A stretch of 64,000 bases of DNA from Salinadaptatus halalkaliphilus (GCF_006543045.1 NZ_RBZW01000021.1:186001-250000), one strand, 5' to 3'; numbered from the stretch's first letter, positions 40,034 through 49,101 are shown. Program-made: numbers and translations. The notes: generated from the sequence alone by a model not told the origin.

Positions 40034-40492
40034 ATGGACGATAGCGAGCCGTTTGCTGTCGACACCGTGCTCGCGCCGGTCGACGGTAGCGACGAATCCG
40101 CGACCGCACTCGAGTACGCCGTCGCCGTCGCCGATCGGTACGACGCTTCGGTACACGCGTTGTTCGTGCTCGGTCGGGGCGTCGTACACGGCATGAATTC
40201 GGGTACGGTCGACGAGGACGCCGTCGCAACGAACACTCAGGAGTTCTTCACCGACGTCAGACGCATCGCCGCCGCGGAGGGCGTCGCGATGTCGACCTCG
40301 GTCGACGACGGCTTTTCCGAGATGCGAAAGACGCGCCATCCCGGCAACGTCGTGCTCGACACGGCAGACCTCATCGACGCCGACTTCATCGTCTTGCCGC
40401 GAGAACCGGTCACCGACAGCTCCACAGACGTCCTCGAGGCGGCGGCCGAATACGTCCTCGCGTACGCGAGTCAACCGGTCCTATCCGTGTAA
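40034..40492 (+). CDS. Universal stress protein, non-ATP-binding type
   Basis: A 152-residue UspA-fold protein: VDTVLAPVDGSDESATALEYAV at the start and VLAYASQPVLSV at the end. The ATP loop found in the neighbouring USP is absent; the equivalent place reads PREPVTDSSTDVLEAAAEY, without the Gly pattern. It is therefore probably of the UspA subtype that does not bind ATP. It is divergent from the ATP-binding USP, and the two share a short promoter region, so they may be induced together and act as a pair (inference). Confidence 0.85.
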   Translation: MDDSEPFAVDTVLAPVDGSDESATALEYAVAVADRYDASVHALFVLGRGVVHGMNSGTVDEDAVATNTQEFFTDVRRIAAAEGVAMSTSVDDGFSEMRKTRHPGNVVLDTADLIDADFIVLPREPVTDSSTDVLEAAAEYVLAYASQPVLSV

Positions 40493-40524
40493 GCGCGGTC
40501 CTCTCGTATAGACGCTCGTCGTGA

Positions 40525-41094
40525 TCACTCGCCGAGGAAGATCGCCATCTCCTGCTCGAAGCTCTCGGTACCGGTCGCTTCGAAGCCGACCCGTTCGTAG
40601 AGGGCGATCGCCGGATTGTTCCAGCGCTCGACGGTTAGCCAGACGCGCTCGATGCCGACATCGATCGCGTGGCCCAGCAGTCCCTCGAGCAGTTCCGTGC
40701 CGATCCCGGCGCGTTGGTAGGCCTGGAGGACGAAGATCGCCAGTTCCCACTCGATGTCGCCCGGGTCGTCGATCGCGGCCGGATCGCCTGTGTCGGGGAC
40801 GAGCATCGCGTGGCCGACCACGTCGCCGTCGTGGCGCGCGACCACGTTGACGGTATTTTCCGCGATAGCCTCGAGCCAGTCGCGAATGCGCTGTTCACCC
40901 GTCGGCGGAATCCCCTGGGCGCGGTCTTCCGGATCGAACTGGACGTACATCTCGACGACGTCCTCGAGCGACTCGTCGGCGAAGGAGTCGAGTGCGACGA
41001 TGTCGATCTGTCGGCCGTCACGGTCCTCGAGGGTCGTCGTCGGCGACGGAAACGGTCCCGACGGCTCGTCGGGATACGGTCGCGTTCCGGACAT
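40525..41094 (-). CDS. GNAT family N-acetyltransferase
   Basis: A 189-residue cytoplasmic enzyme. The acetyl-CoA loop is QAYQRAGIGTELLEGLLGHA near residues 130-149 (Q-x-x-x-G-x-G), preceded by ELAIFVLQ and followed by RVWLTVERWNNPAIALYERVGF. The substrate amine is unknown. The ATG at 41094 is chosen because the frame upstream (to 41655) is the shadow of other genes. Its start lies 2 bases after the stop of the upstream USP gene, so it is co-transcribed with that stress protein. Confidence 0.87.
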   Translation of the reverse strand: MSGTRPYPDEPSGPFPSPTTTLEDRDGRQIDIVALDSFADESLEDVVEMYVQFDPEDRAQGIPPTGEQRIRDWLEAIAENTVNVVARHDGDVVGHAMLVPDTGDPAAIDDPGDIEWELAIFVLQAYQRAGIGTELLEGLLGHAIDVGIERVWLTVERWNNPAIALYERVGFEATGTESFEQEMAIFLGE

Positions 41095-41096
41095 CG

Positions 41097-41465
41097 TTAT
41101 CGCACCAACTTGACGGTCGTCGGCGCGTTCAACAGGACGAACTCGGTGATCGGGCCGAGCTGAATCTTGCCCATCGGACTCAGGGTACCACCGCCGATAA
41201 CCAGCTGATCGAACTCGCCTTGCTCGGCGTAGTTGACCAGCGAGCTGCCCGGATCGCCCTCGAGTGTGATAACGTCGGCGTCGACGTCGGCCGCTGTGAG
41301 CAACTCGGCGGCTTCCTCCTGCATCTCTTCTTGTGACCGCTTGGACTCGGGCTTCTCGAGGACGGCGACTGTCAGGTCGTCGCCGACGGCCTCGGTCCGA
41401 TCGATGGTCTGGCGGAGCGTTTTGATCGATTCGTCGCTCCCGCCTAGGCCAACTAAGACGTTCAT
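41097..41465 (-). CDS. Short universal stress protein
   Basis: A 122-residue, minimal UspA-fold protein: MNVLVGLGGSDESIKTLRQT, a variable middle rich in Glu, and GEFDQLVIGGGTLSPMGKIQLG near the C-terminus, a Gly-rich loop like the nucleotide-binding turn, then FVLLNAPTTVKLV. It is shorter than the other two USPs of this cluster. It is immediately followed by the GNAT gene and is divergent from the AAA ATPase gene at 41615. Confidence 0.85.
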   Translation of the reverse strand: MNVLVGLGGSDESIKTLRQTIDRTEAVGDDLTVAVLEKPESKRSQEEMQEEAAELLTAADVDADVITLEGDPGSSLVNYAEQGEFDQLVIGGGTLSPMGKIQLGPITEFVLLNAPTTVKLVR

Positions 41466-41614
41466 ACGAATCCGTGTGTGCCGGTGGACGAAAATCGTTG
41501 CGCCGGATGACGGTGCTTGCCACCGGGGTTCGGCCCTGCTTTGGGCTCGAGAGTGTGTACCATACCCTGTGCGTGACGACGGCGTTAAGAACGTGTAGTG
41601 AGTACGATGACCGA

Positions 41615-43024
41615 ATGAGTGATGCGGCGCTCGATGTCGTCGAGTTTTTGCTCACGACGAGGGTGTACTCCGACGACAGGACGTTAGACGAGAACGATCT
41701 GCCGCCGGCGGTCCGTCAGGTCTTCTGGACCAGCGGCTCCGACGGCGGTGAGAGCGATAGCGGCGGGGAGACGGGCCGACACGCCGGTATTAGTCGACCG
41801 CTTTCGGCGACAACTCGAACCGCGCGGGAGGCGACTGATGTCAGCCAGCCCTGGGAGGCCGTCGCCGAACTGATGTTCACCGAGCGCGACGAGTTCTCGG
41901 GGACGATCACGCTGGCCCAGGAAGACATGGCCTTCGAGTGGTACGCCGAACGCGCCGACGACGATCGCCTCTGCGAGAATCCGACGCTCGCGAAGTACTA
42001 CGAGGATCACCCGGATGTCGACGTCACCCACGAGGCCGCCCGCGAACAGAACCGTCCCGTTCAGGCCGACCGCGTCTGGATCGACGGCCTCTTAGAGGAG
42101 TACTTCGACGAAGAGGAAGACGAGGAAATGCTCGACCTCGTCGAGGTCCGGGCACCCGAAGAAGTCGACATGTCGCTCGACGACCTCGTTCTGACCGACG
42201 ACCAGGAGAACGAACTCGACAAGATCGCCAAGGCGATCGAACACCGGGACTACCTCGCGGATATCGGCCTGCGCGAGATCGGCAAACTGCTGTTCGTCGG
42301 GCCGCCGGGGACGGGCAAGACTTCGACGGCACAGGCGCTGGCCCAGGACATGGACCTGCCGTTCGTCGAGGTCAAGCTCTCGATGATCACGAGCCAGTAC
42401 CTCGGCGAGACGGCCAAAAACGTCGACAAGACCTTCGAGGTCGCCAAGCGGCTCTCGCCGTGTATCCTCTTTATCGACGAGTTCGACTTCGTCGCGAAGA
42501 CCCGCCGTAGCGACGAGCACGCCGCCCTGAAACGCGCGGTCAACACCCTGCTCAAGAGCATCGACAACATCTCGCTCATCGAGGACGACGTGCTCCTGAT
42601 CGGCGCGACGAACCACCCGGATCAGCTCGACGACGCCGCCTGGCGGCGTTTCGACGAGATCATCAACTTCCCGAAACCCGACCGCGGGATGCGTGCAGAC
42701 ATCCTCGACGTCATCACCCGCACGATGGACATCGAGGAGTTCGACCCACAGCTCATCGCCGAGGTCACCGAGGGACTGACCGGCAGTGACCTCCGGATGG
42801 TGCTTCGCGAAGCCGTCCTCGAGGCCCTGACCGAGGACCGTACCACGCTGAATCAGGAGGACCTGTTAAACGCCGTCGAGGAGTTCGAAGAACGCGACAC
42901 GCTGAAGAACATGGATATGATGGGCGGCGATCACGACGCGCTGGTCGCCGGCGGCGACCTCGATGCGGCCAGCGACGGTGGGCACGACCACGATCACGAT
43001 CACGATCACGACCACGATCACTGA
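41615..43024 (+). CDS. AAA family ATPase with His-Asp tail
   Basis: A 469-residue ATPase. The N-terminal about 190 residues are family-specific. The AAA core has Walker A GPPGTGKTS at residues 229-237, a Walker B variant CILFIDEFDFVAKTRR, and sensor 1/SRH LIGATNHPDQLDDAAWRRFDE, with a helical lid after it. It resembles CDC48/proteasome-type AAA proteins with a single ring. The C-terminus has seven His in an alternating HD tail, a likely metal-binding stretch. A GGCGTTAAGA box about 30 bases upstream fits the ATG at 41615. Its clients are unknown. Confidence 0.85.
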   Translation: MSDAALDVVEFLLTTRVYSDDRTLDENDLPPAVRQVFWTSGSDGGESDSGGETGRHAGISRPLSATTRTAREATDVSQPWEAVAELMFTERDEFSGTITLAQEDMAFEWYAERADDDRLCENPTLAKYYEDHPDVDVTHEAAREQNRPVQADRVWIDGLLEEYFDEEEDEEMLDLVEVRAPEEVDMSLDDLVLTDDQENELDKIAKAIEHRDYLADIGLREIGKLLFVGPPGTGKTSTAQALAQDMDLPFVEVKLSMITSQYLGETAKNVDKTFEVAKRLSPCILFIDEFDFVAKTRRSDEHAALKRAVNTLLKSIDNISLIEDDVLLIGATNHPDQLDDAAWRRFDEIINFPKPDRGMRADILDVITRTMDIEEFDPQLIAEVTEGLTGSDLRMVLREAVLEALTEDRTTLNQEDLLNAVEEFEERDTLKNMDMMGGDHDALVAGGDLDAASDGGHDHDHDHDHDHDH

Positions 43025-43158
43025 CGGCTCTGGACCCACCGGCGGCCTGGATTCGCCCGCCGACGCAGGGGCCACAATCTTCTTTCGTCGATACTGCCAA
43101 CGTCGATGTAGCGGCCGTCCGACAGCGAGTCGGTGGGGCCGCTGGGACGGATTTGGGA

Positions 43159-43548
43159 ATGAATCGACGCAACGTACTCCGTGGGATGGCAAGCGTGGCC
43201 GGCGCGGTGTCGGTCGCCGGCTGTATGGACCAGGTCGACCTCGTCGAGGAGACCAGCGAGCAACTCGAGGAAGACGCCGAGGACGCGGTCGAAGATGTCA
43301 CCGGTGACCTCGAGCGTCCACCGGGTGCCGACCTCGAGATAGACGACGGAACGATCACGGTCATGTCGCTGAATTCGAACACGGAGGGGATCAAGTGCGG
43401 ACCGATCGAGGGCGACGATCCGCTCGCGGAGATCGAGGATCACGAGCTCGCGGCGACGGCGGCCGGCGAGACGATCGAGGACTGTGACGAAAGTACCATC
43501 GTCGCGGTCACGGAAAACGGGAATACGGAAGTTATCGAACAGTTGTAG
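43159..43548 (+). CDS. Tat-type lipoprotein, hypothetical
   Basis: A 129-residue exported protein. The signal MNRRNVLRGMASVAGAVSVAGC has a twin-Arg start and a lipobox ending at Cys22, the mark of haloarchaeal Tat lipoproteins. The mature part is an acidic helix followed by DLEIDDGTITVMSLNSNTEG and IEDCDESTIVAVTENGNTEV. It should be lipid-anchored at the outer membrane face. The function is unknown. A TTG two codons upstream is possible but less likely than the ATG at 43159. Confidence 0.75.
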   Translation: MNRRNVLRGMASVAGAVSVAGCMDQVDLVEETSEQLEEDAEDAVEDVTGDLERPPGADLEIDDGTITVMSLNSNTEGIKCGPIEGDDPLAEIEDHELAATAAGETIEDCDESTIVAVTENGNTEVIEQL

Positions 43549-43611
43549 CCGTCTCTCCTGGCTTTCGAGTGTGGCGCGATCACTCGAGGCTTCGAGCGTG
43601 TTGGTGGTTGG

Positions 43612-44427
43612 TCACTCGAGGACGCCACGAACGTAGACGTGTGCGAACACGAGCGTGGTGACGGCCGACGAGAGGAAGAACGTAGCGTTGCTCAGCCCGA
43701 AGGCGATGTCGCGCACCGTTTCGTTACCGATGATCGGGTAGGGTGCGGTCGCGATGCTGAGTTGTGAGACGACGACTCCGAACAGCAGACCGACCACGAG
43801 ACCGATCAGCACGATCGTCGTCCGGCGACGGAAAGAGATGATCCCCCAGCTCACCCGGAGCGACGCAATGGGGCCGTAACCCCCGATAACGGCCGCCTCA
43901 GCCGCGAGAACGAATTTGACGAGCACGACGATCATGAGCACGAAAGTCGCCAGCAGTGCACTGATACCGAGGACGACGTACCACCCCGTGTCGACGATGA
44001 GAACGAACAGGGCGAGGGCGACGATCCCCATCATCAGTCCGATCGTCACGAGACCGCTCAGGGCGAAGATCGCGAACACGGCTGGCAGTCGCCTGAGCGT
44101 GTATTTCGCGACGGCTCCTCGAGTGTGGGTCTCGTTCGAGAGCGAGTCGGCCGCGAGCATCGCCGTATATCCGCGGGCGAACATGCCGCCGACGAAGATG
44201 ACGGGTAACATAGCGAGTTCGACGGCCATCGGGGCGAGATGACCGACGAACTGGGCCCCAGCCAACAGCAAAAAGACGGCAACGACCGACGGATGCGTAC
44301 GCAAAAAACCGACCGCCCACAGGAGGATATCGCCGAGACGACGCCTGGTTGTGCCCGTCGCGACGTTGCGACACTCCAGACAGGCACAGCCCTCCGTCTC
44401 TTCGCGGCGTTTGAACTGGTAGACCAT
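43612..44427 (-). CDS. Hypothetical polytopic membrane protein (DUF7847-like)
   Basis: A 271-residue protein. An N-terminal Cys pattern, CACLEC, near residues 14-19 is followed by about six membrane segments rich in Val/Leu/Ala (about residues 45-65, 68-85, 118-145, 150-175, 203-225 and 245-265). GGMFARGYTAMLAADSL and VSWGIISFRRRTTIVL lie in loops. It resembles haloarchaeal membrane proteins of unknown role. No transporter motif is visible. It lies 64 bases from the end of the convergent lipoprotein gene. Confidence 0.62.
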   Translation of the reverse strand: MVYQFKRREETEGCACLECRNVATGTTRRRLGDILLWAVGFLRTHPSVVAVFLLLAGAQFVGHLAPMAVELAMLPVIFVGGMFARGYTAMLAADSLSNETHTRGAVAKYTLRRLPAVFAIFALSGLVTIGLMMGIVALALFVLIVDTGWYVVLGISALLATFVLMIVVLVKFVLAAEAAVIGGYGPIASLRVSWGIISFRRRTTIVLIGLVVGLLFGVVVSQLSIATAPYPIIGNETVRDIAFGLSNATFFLSSAVTTLVFAHVYVRGVLE

Positions 44428-44525
44428 TCACTTGAGATGCACGCACCGACGCACATAAGTGTAGCTATGACTATATGTTGGTCCGAGAATCAGGCGTCGG
44501 GAGCCATCCTCGAGAGTCGGTGACA

Positions 44526-44990
44526 CTACGCGCTGCCGACATCCGAACCGACGTAGCGGACCACGGTCTCCCAGAGCGCGATCAGCACCGAGACCGGGCC
44601 GACCGCGACCGCGAGGTTCTTGAACGCCACTCTAAGCCCCGGCTGGTCGTCTTCGGTGCCCAGAAAGAGCACGGTCGGTTCCTCGGCGACCGTATACACG
44701 TCCATCTCGCGGCCCTTCTCCGAGTAACAGGTGTCCGCGACTTCGATGAGTCCGGTTTCGGTAAGGTTCTCGAGGTGGTAGCTGACGCTCTGGATCGACA
44801 TCTCGAGGCGGTCGGCGAGTGCCGCTGCCGTCGAGGGTCGCTCGTTCAACTCTCGAAACACCGTCCGAGCGGTCTCCGAGGACAGCGTCGCGAGGACGTC
44901 GTCCGTTCGGTCGTCGTCGATACACAGCAGCGAGGGCTGGCCCGTCTGTTCGGTCGAGGCGTTCGTCGTCGTGGGAAGGAGTCGTGACAT
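44526..44990 (-). CDS. ArsR-type winged-helix regulator with C-terminal hydrophobic segment
   Basis: A 154-residue protein. Residues about 30-85 form the DNA-binding domain: DDVLATLSSETARTVFREL, then STAAALADRLEMSIQSVSYHLENL as helix-turn-helix, then TGLIEVADTCYSEKG as wing with one Cys. A hydrophobic segment near residues 125-146 suggests a membrane anchor. The signal sensed is unknown. It is divergent from the zinc-ribbon gene that starts at 45253. Confidence 0.77.
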   Translation of the reverse strand: MSRLLPTTTNASTEQTGQPSLLCIDDDRTDDVLATLSSETARTVFRELNERPSTAAALADRLEMSIQSVSYHLENLTETGLIEVADTCYSEKGREMDVYTVAEEPTVLFLGTEDDQPGLRVAFKNLAVAVGPVSVLIALWETVVRYVGSDVGSA

Positions 44991-45252
44991 GGCTCGAGTG
45001 CGGAAGGATCTCGTTGTGGGCGGTTCACCGTCGTGATACGTAACTACTGTCGTGGCTCAAAATTGGTTTTGGGTTATCGACCGGTCGATCGACTGGCCGT
45101 CGATCGGTGGTGACCCGACGTTCACGAATCTCGTCAAAAATTTAATGGGTGTGGCGGTCCACGCTGACGCTAGACGCAGCGAAACGCCTCGCCGGCAACG
45201 CGAAACGACCACCGTGAACGCGGTGGCGAACTACCGACACGAACCGAGACCG

Positions 45253-46530
45253 ATGCCCTCCACGCCACACGCAGCCGACTCCGGGACGCGAGACTGTTCC
45301 AGCTGCGGTACCGCCGTGGCCGTCGATGCCAACTTCTGTTCCCACTGCGGCACGCCGTTAGACGAGCCGTCGCTGCCCGCCTACTGTTCGACCTGCGGTG
45401 AGCCGTTCGACCACGACGACGAGTTCTGTACGCACTGTGGAACCGCTCGGACCGAGCCCGCCACGCGGTCGTCCCAGCCGTCTCGGTCCCCCTCCGACCG
45501 GCGCTCGAGCTCGTCGTCTCCCGGACCGTCGCCCCGCCCCGACCACACCGAGTCGTCGTCTCGAGGCGATTCCACCGAGTCGGCCAGGGCGGCGAACGGC
45601 GATGACGACTCGGCAGATCCTACGGGTGCAGCGTCCGACAGCGACGCGTACGAGGCCTTTCGTCGTCGCGTACAACGGCACCTCCACGACGGCTGGGAGA
45701 TCGAACACGATTACGGCGATCGGGTGACCCTCGTCGATCGGGATATCGGATCGATCCCGGTTCACGTCCTCCTGTTGCTCTTTACGGGCGGACTCGGGAA
45801 CCTCCTCTATGGCTGGTATCACTACTCGGAGTGTGCACGAACGCGTCACCTCTCGGTCGACGACCCTGCTCCCGAGCCGACCGCAGACACTGCAGCCGAT
45901 CGCAGGCCCCCAACCGAGACGACACAAACCGACGACGGTGAGTTAGTGACGGCCTCGTCGTACGTGCTTGGGATCTTCATGGCGCTGATCGGTCTCATGC
46001 TTCTGGTCGCGGGCCTCAGTGCGGGGACGATTGTCCTCTCGTTGATCGGCCTCGCGCTCACGGCCAGCGGACTCTACATCGTGCCGGCGGTCCACCGTCG
46101 ACTCGAGCGCAGACACGGCCTGACCGCGTTCGGCCGCCGTCGAACCGTCGATCATCGGGTCGTCCAGCCCCACGAGCAGTGTGCGGAGTCGTGTGTCGTC
46201 TGTGGCGGTCCCGTCGAGAGCGGGCTCGTCAGACGCCGGCGTGACGAGACCGTCCTCGCCGGCGTCCCCGTCAAAACGCACGCGATGGAGTACAACCACT
46301 ACTGTCTCTCGTGTGCCCGGGCGGAACTCGTCGACTCCACCGACGACCTCGAGGCGGTCGCTACCGACGGTCCGACCGTCGGGGGTGAGGAGCATCTCGA
46401 GGCGGAACTCGACTCGCTGCTCGAGGACGATGACTCTACAAGCGAGCCTTCAGTAACCGAGACACCCGCGACTGAGCCGCCGGCGGACGACGCCCCGAAC
46501 ACCTCGGACGCCGCGACGGAGACGCGGTAG
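45253..46530 (+). CDS. Zinc-ribbon membrane protein
   Basis: A 425-residue protein. Two N-terminal zinc ribbons come first: CSSCGTAVAVDANFCSHCG and CSTCGEPFDHDDEFCTHCG. A Ser/Arg/Pro-rich disordered linker (about 70-130) follows. A helical segment VQRHLHDGWEIEHDYGDRV leads to one membrane segment, then a pair near 240-280. A third Cys site, SCVVCGGPVES with CLSCARAEL, lies after them. The end is acidic. The start at 45253 gives MPSTPHAADSG; upstream in-frame starts (from 45144) would add about 36 Arg-rich residues and cannot be excluded. Function unknown; the ribbons suggest protein binding. Confidence 0.65.
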   Translation: MPSTPHAADSGTRDCSSCGTAVAVDANFCSHCGTPLDEPSLPAYCSTCGEPFDHDDEFCTHCGTARTEPATRSSQPSRSPSDRRSSSSSPGPSPRPDHTESSSRGDSTESARAANGDDDSADPTGAASDSDAYEAFRRRVQRHLHDGWEIEHDYGDRVTLVDRDIGSIPVHVLLLLFTGGLGNLLYGWYHYSECARTRHLSVDDPAPEPTADTAADRRPPTETTQTDDGELVTASSYVLGIFMALIGLMLLVAGLSAGTIVLSLIGLALTASGLYIVPAVHRRLERRHGLTAFGRRRTVDHRVVQPHEQCAESCVVCGGPVESGLVRRRRDETVLAGVPVKTHAMEYNHYCLSCARAELVDSTDDLEAVATDGPTVGGEEHLEAELDSLLEDDDSTSEPSVTETPATEPPADDAPNTSDAATETR

Positions 46531-46619
46531 CGGCTGCCGAGTCCCGGTGGTGCCCTCGGTTCCGACCTCCGATCCCGACGGGAAACACCCTTTATGTAAC
46601 GGGTCCCAATGAGGGGACG

Positions 46620-46943
46620 ATGAGCGATGGATCGCAACGAACGACCGCCCCCGACGCGTTCGCGACGCAGGCTCAGGCGAGCCACGGTGAGTCGATCCGT
46701 CATCTCGTCGTCGCCGGCGACGCGGTCGGTGACGACCACTTCCGGACCGAGATGGACGTTTTGCTGGTGCTCGAGACGGACGACCCCGACTGCGAGCGCG
46801 AACTCGAACACCTCGCTCGGCAGGTCGGTCTCGATCACGGCGTCGTCGTCACCGTCAACGTACTGCCAGCCGATCGGTTCGACGCCGTCGACGACCATCC
46901 GTTCGTCGAGCAGGCGTTCGCGGACGGGACGGTGTATGTGTAG
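46620..46943 (+). CDS. Small nucleotidyltransferase-fold-like protein, hypothetical
   Basis: A 107-residue protein with HLVVAGDAVGDDHFRTEMDVLLVLE, two strands around an acidic residue, then ELEHLARQVGLDHGVVVTVNVLP and FVEQAFADGTVYV. The order recalls the MNT/polymerase-beta nucleotidyltransferase fold found in two-component toxin-antitoxin systems. The usual Gly-Ser and Asp-x-Asp signature is only partly present (EMDVLLVLE), and no HEPN partner is adjacent. A TTTATGTAA box 21-29 bases before the ATG supports the start. The assignment is tentative. Confidence 0.5.
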   Translation: MSDGSQRTTAPDAFATQAQASHGESIRHLVVAGDAVGDDHFRTEMDVLLVLETDDPDCERELEHLARQVGLDHGVVVTVNVLPADRFDAVDDHPFVEQAFADGTVYV

Positions 46944-47009
46944 CGATTCGCTGCCGTTCGGTCGTGGGGCCAAACCGACCGCCGTCGGGGTGTGGCGCGA
47001 GCGATGACG

Positions 47010-47834
47010 ATGCGTGTAACGCTGCTCGGCACTGGTGATACGACCGGGACGCCGACGGTCGGCTGTGACTGTGACACCTGCGAGGCGGCCCGCGAGCGCG
47101 ATGTCGAGCGAACCCGATTTTCGATCCACGTCGCGAACGAACGCACTGACGAGTCGCTGTTGATAGATTTTAGTCCGGATTTTCGGTATCAGTTTCTCCG
47201 AGAAGGCGTCTCGTTGCCCGACGCAGCCATCGTCACGCACGTCCACTTCGACCACCTCGATGGCCTTGGCAACCTCTTTCGACTCACCGACTCGGTGTCG
47301 GTCTACGCGGCCGACGAAACCGATCCCGAGACCGGCCAGAGCGTCGCCGAGACGGTCGCGTCGGACTACCACTATCTCGATGCGATCGACGTGCAGCCGA
47401 CGCCGCCGCTGGAGCCGGTTCGAATCTGTGGGTTCGACGTGACGCTGGTTCCGGTCGACCATCCGCCGCTGGTCTGTTACGGTGTCGTCGTCGAAGACCC
47501 CGAGACGGGGTCGAAGCTGTCGATCACCGGCGATACGAACTTCAGCGTTCCCGACCGCTCCCGGGAACTGCTGGCCGATCCCGACCTCTTGCTCGCCGAC
47601 GGCATCGTCCCGGCACATCTGTGTGAGTACCATCCCATCGGCGGCCGTCACGAGGACGCCGACGGTACTCCTCGAACGTTCGGGACGAAACACATGACCC
47701 GCGAAGGAGCACTGTCGCTCGCGTCGGAACTGAACGCCGAGCGAACGCGGCTGGTCCACGTTGCCCACTACTATCCTGCAGACGAAGCCTTCGAGGACCC
47801 ACTCGCGGTCGACGGCGAAGAGTACGTCATGTAA
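47010..47834 (+). CDS. MBL-fold hydrolase, PhnP-like (cyclic phosphodiesterase type)
   Basis: A 274-residue metallo-beta-lactamase-fold enzyme. The start LLGTGDTTGTPTVGCDCDTC has the GCxCxxC structural zinc site of PhnP-like enzymes. THVHFDHLDG is the dinuclear metal motif HxHxDH. VPVDHPPLVCYGVVV, SITGDTNFS and VHVAHYYPADEAF supply later ligands. Family members hydrolyse cyclic phosphodiesters. No phosphonate genes are nearby, so the real substrate is open. Three in-frame starts exist (46992 GTG, 47004 and 47010); MRVTLLGTG at 47010 is the family start. Confidence 0.82.
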   Translation: MRVTLLGTGDTTGTPTVGCDCDTCEAARERDVERTRFSIHVANERTDESLLIDFSPDFRYQFLREGVSLPDAAIVTHVHFDHLDGLGNLFRLTDSVSVYAADETDPETGQSVAETVASDYHYLDAIDVQPTPPLEPVRICGFDVTLVPVDHPPLVCYGVVVEDPETGSKLSITGDTNFSVPDRSRELLADPDLLLADGIVPAHLCEYHPIGGRHEDADGTPRTFGTKHMTREGALSLASELNAERTRLVHVAHYYPADEAFEDPLAVDGEEYVM

Positions 47835-47890
47835 CAGCAGAGACCACCCCGCTGTCGCGATATGGGTGTCACACAGACACCGCCACAGCC

Positions 47891-48949
47891 TCACCCGAAC
47901 TGATCGAGCCCCGACTGCCGGCGGCGCTTGCCGCGTGGCTCGGCCACCCACGGCGTGTTTCGGTCGCGTTCGGCCTCGAGCGCCGCCTCGGGTGCCGAGG
48001 CCGACTCGTAGCCCGGACAGTCGGGACCGCACTCGCCGCTCTCGTCGACCAGCCGGTTCGCCCAGACGCAGTACGGCAGCGTCGCCGTGTCGCCTTTCGA
48101 CTCGATAGCGTCGGGCTGACACGCCCCACAGGCCGGGAGCCCGTAGGTACGCCATCCCTTGCCGTAGGCGCGCTCGGCGAGTCGGCGTCGGGCTCGAGCC
48201 TTCGCGTCGGCACCGACGATCGCGACGTCGGTTCGCCCGGGTTCGTACGCGAGCGGCTCGACGCCCGGCTCGTCGACCGGTAGGGGCGTCGGCTCTCGAA
48301 TTACCTCGACCTCGAGCGACGACGGATCGCCGTCGTTCAAGGCCGCATCCTCGCGGTGGACGCGCCAGACGCCGACCGCTTCGGGGATGCGATTCAGATG
48401 TGCGCGCGTGACGTAGCTCTCCGTCGCGAGCACGACCGCATCGACCACCCCGAGACTGACGTCCGTTCGCAACTGCGCCTCGAGGTCGCCCGGTCGACCG
48501 AGATCGGGTTTGTTCTCGATGGCGACGATGCGGTCGTACCAGTCGGGGTAGCGAGCGACCTGCCGGACGTACTCTCGACCGTTTCGCAGTTCGCGCTCGA
48601 AAAACCCGATCTCGAGGGCGCGCTCCGTCGCCCGGCGGGCCTGGTCGGGATGGCAGTCGAAGGTATCTTTCCAGTAGCGCGTTCGACCGGGACCCACGGC
48701 GGATTCGATCGCCACGTCCGGGATTGTCTCGCTCGTGATCGCGGTCCGATCGTCGAACTCGGGGCCGGGCTCGACACAGACGATATCGAGAATCCGGCCG
48801 CCCGGCTCGGCGACGCTCGCACCGAGTTGTCGGGCCAGAATATCGGCCCGCTCGGGATCGCTACTGGTCGCGTCGTCGCCGATCCGGGAGACACCTCTCT
48901 GGGCCTCGAGGTGGGCACACAGCTCGAGTTCGAACGCGAACTCGCTCAC
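47891..48949 (-). CDS. DUF5787 family protein (PD-(D/E)XK-like region, Cys-rich C-terminus)
   Basis: A 352-residue haloarchaeal protein beginning EFAFELELCAHLEAQ. ILDIVCVEPGPEFDDR and later WYDRIVAIENKPDLG, followed by AVVLATESYVTRAHL, look like the core of a restriction-endonuclease-like fold (D...E-x-K). The C-terminal part has four Cys in two pairs (CGACQPD; CVWANR...CGPDCPGY), a likely zinc or Fe-S site. Such DUF5787 proteins are of unknown role; nuclease activity is an inference. The GTG at 48949 is preferred over the TTG at 48976 because it begins at the conserved SEFAFEL. Confidence 0.72.
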   Translation of the reverse strand: MSEFAFELELCAHLEAQRGVSRIGDDATSSDPERADILARQLGASVAEPGGRILDIVCVEPGPEFDDRTAITSETIPDVAIESAVGPGRTRYWKDTFDCHPDQARRATERALEIGFFERELRNGREYVRQVARYPDWYDRIVAIENKPDLGRPGDLEAQLRTDVSLGVVDAVVLATESYVTRAHLNRIPEAVGVWRVHREDAALNDGDPSSLEVEVIREPTPLPVDEPGVEPLAYEPGRTDVAIVGADAKARARRRLAERAYGKGWRTYGLPACGACQPDAIESKGDTATLPYCVWANRLVDESGECGPDCPGYESASAPEAALEAERDRNTPWVAEPRGKRRRQSGLDQFG

Positions 48950-49053
48950 GACCGTCCAGTGGTTCGGGACGGGCAAAAGCGCCCGGATCGCTCCGACGAG
49001 GGCTCCCCGGGGGCGCCCCCGATTCCGTCGGCCGATCGCTACCAGAACAGTAG

Positions 49054-49062
49054 GTTTTTAAA
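49054..49062 (+). promoter_or_regulatory. TATA box of the aIF2 gamma operon
   Basis: GTTTTTAAA lies 40-48 bases upstream of the ATG at 49102. The mRNA would have a short leader of about 13-20 bases. This is the only strong AT box in the space between the operon and the divergent DUF5787 gene. Confidence 0.6.
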
Positions 49063-49101
49063 GCGCACAGCGGAACCTATAGCCAAGATTACTCCCGTCT
49101 T

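Noticed and set aside
42990-43021. Simple-sequence repeat of GATCAC units as a CRISPR or satellite
   Set aside because: It is the coding sequence of the HD tail of the AAA ATPase; there are no spacers and the frame is intact.
47415-47440. GGTTCGAATC-like T-arm of a tRNA
   Set aside because: It lies inside the PhnP-like gene and no acceptor stem or anticodon arm can be formed around it. No tRNA was found in the window.
46299-48155. 618-codon open frame on the minus strand
   Set aside because: It is antisense to the zinc-ribbon, small and PhnP-like genes. The product is Arg-rich without domains, as expected from a GC-rich shadow frame.
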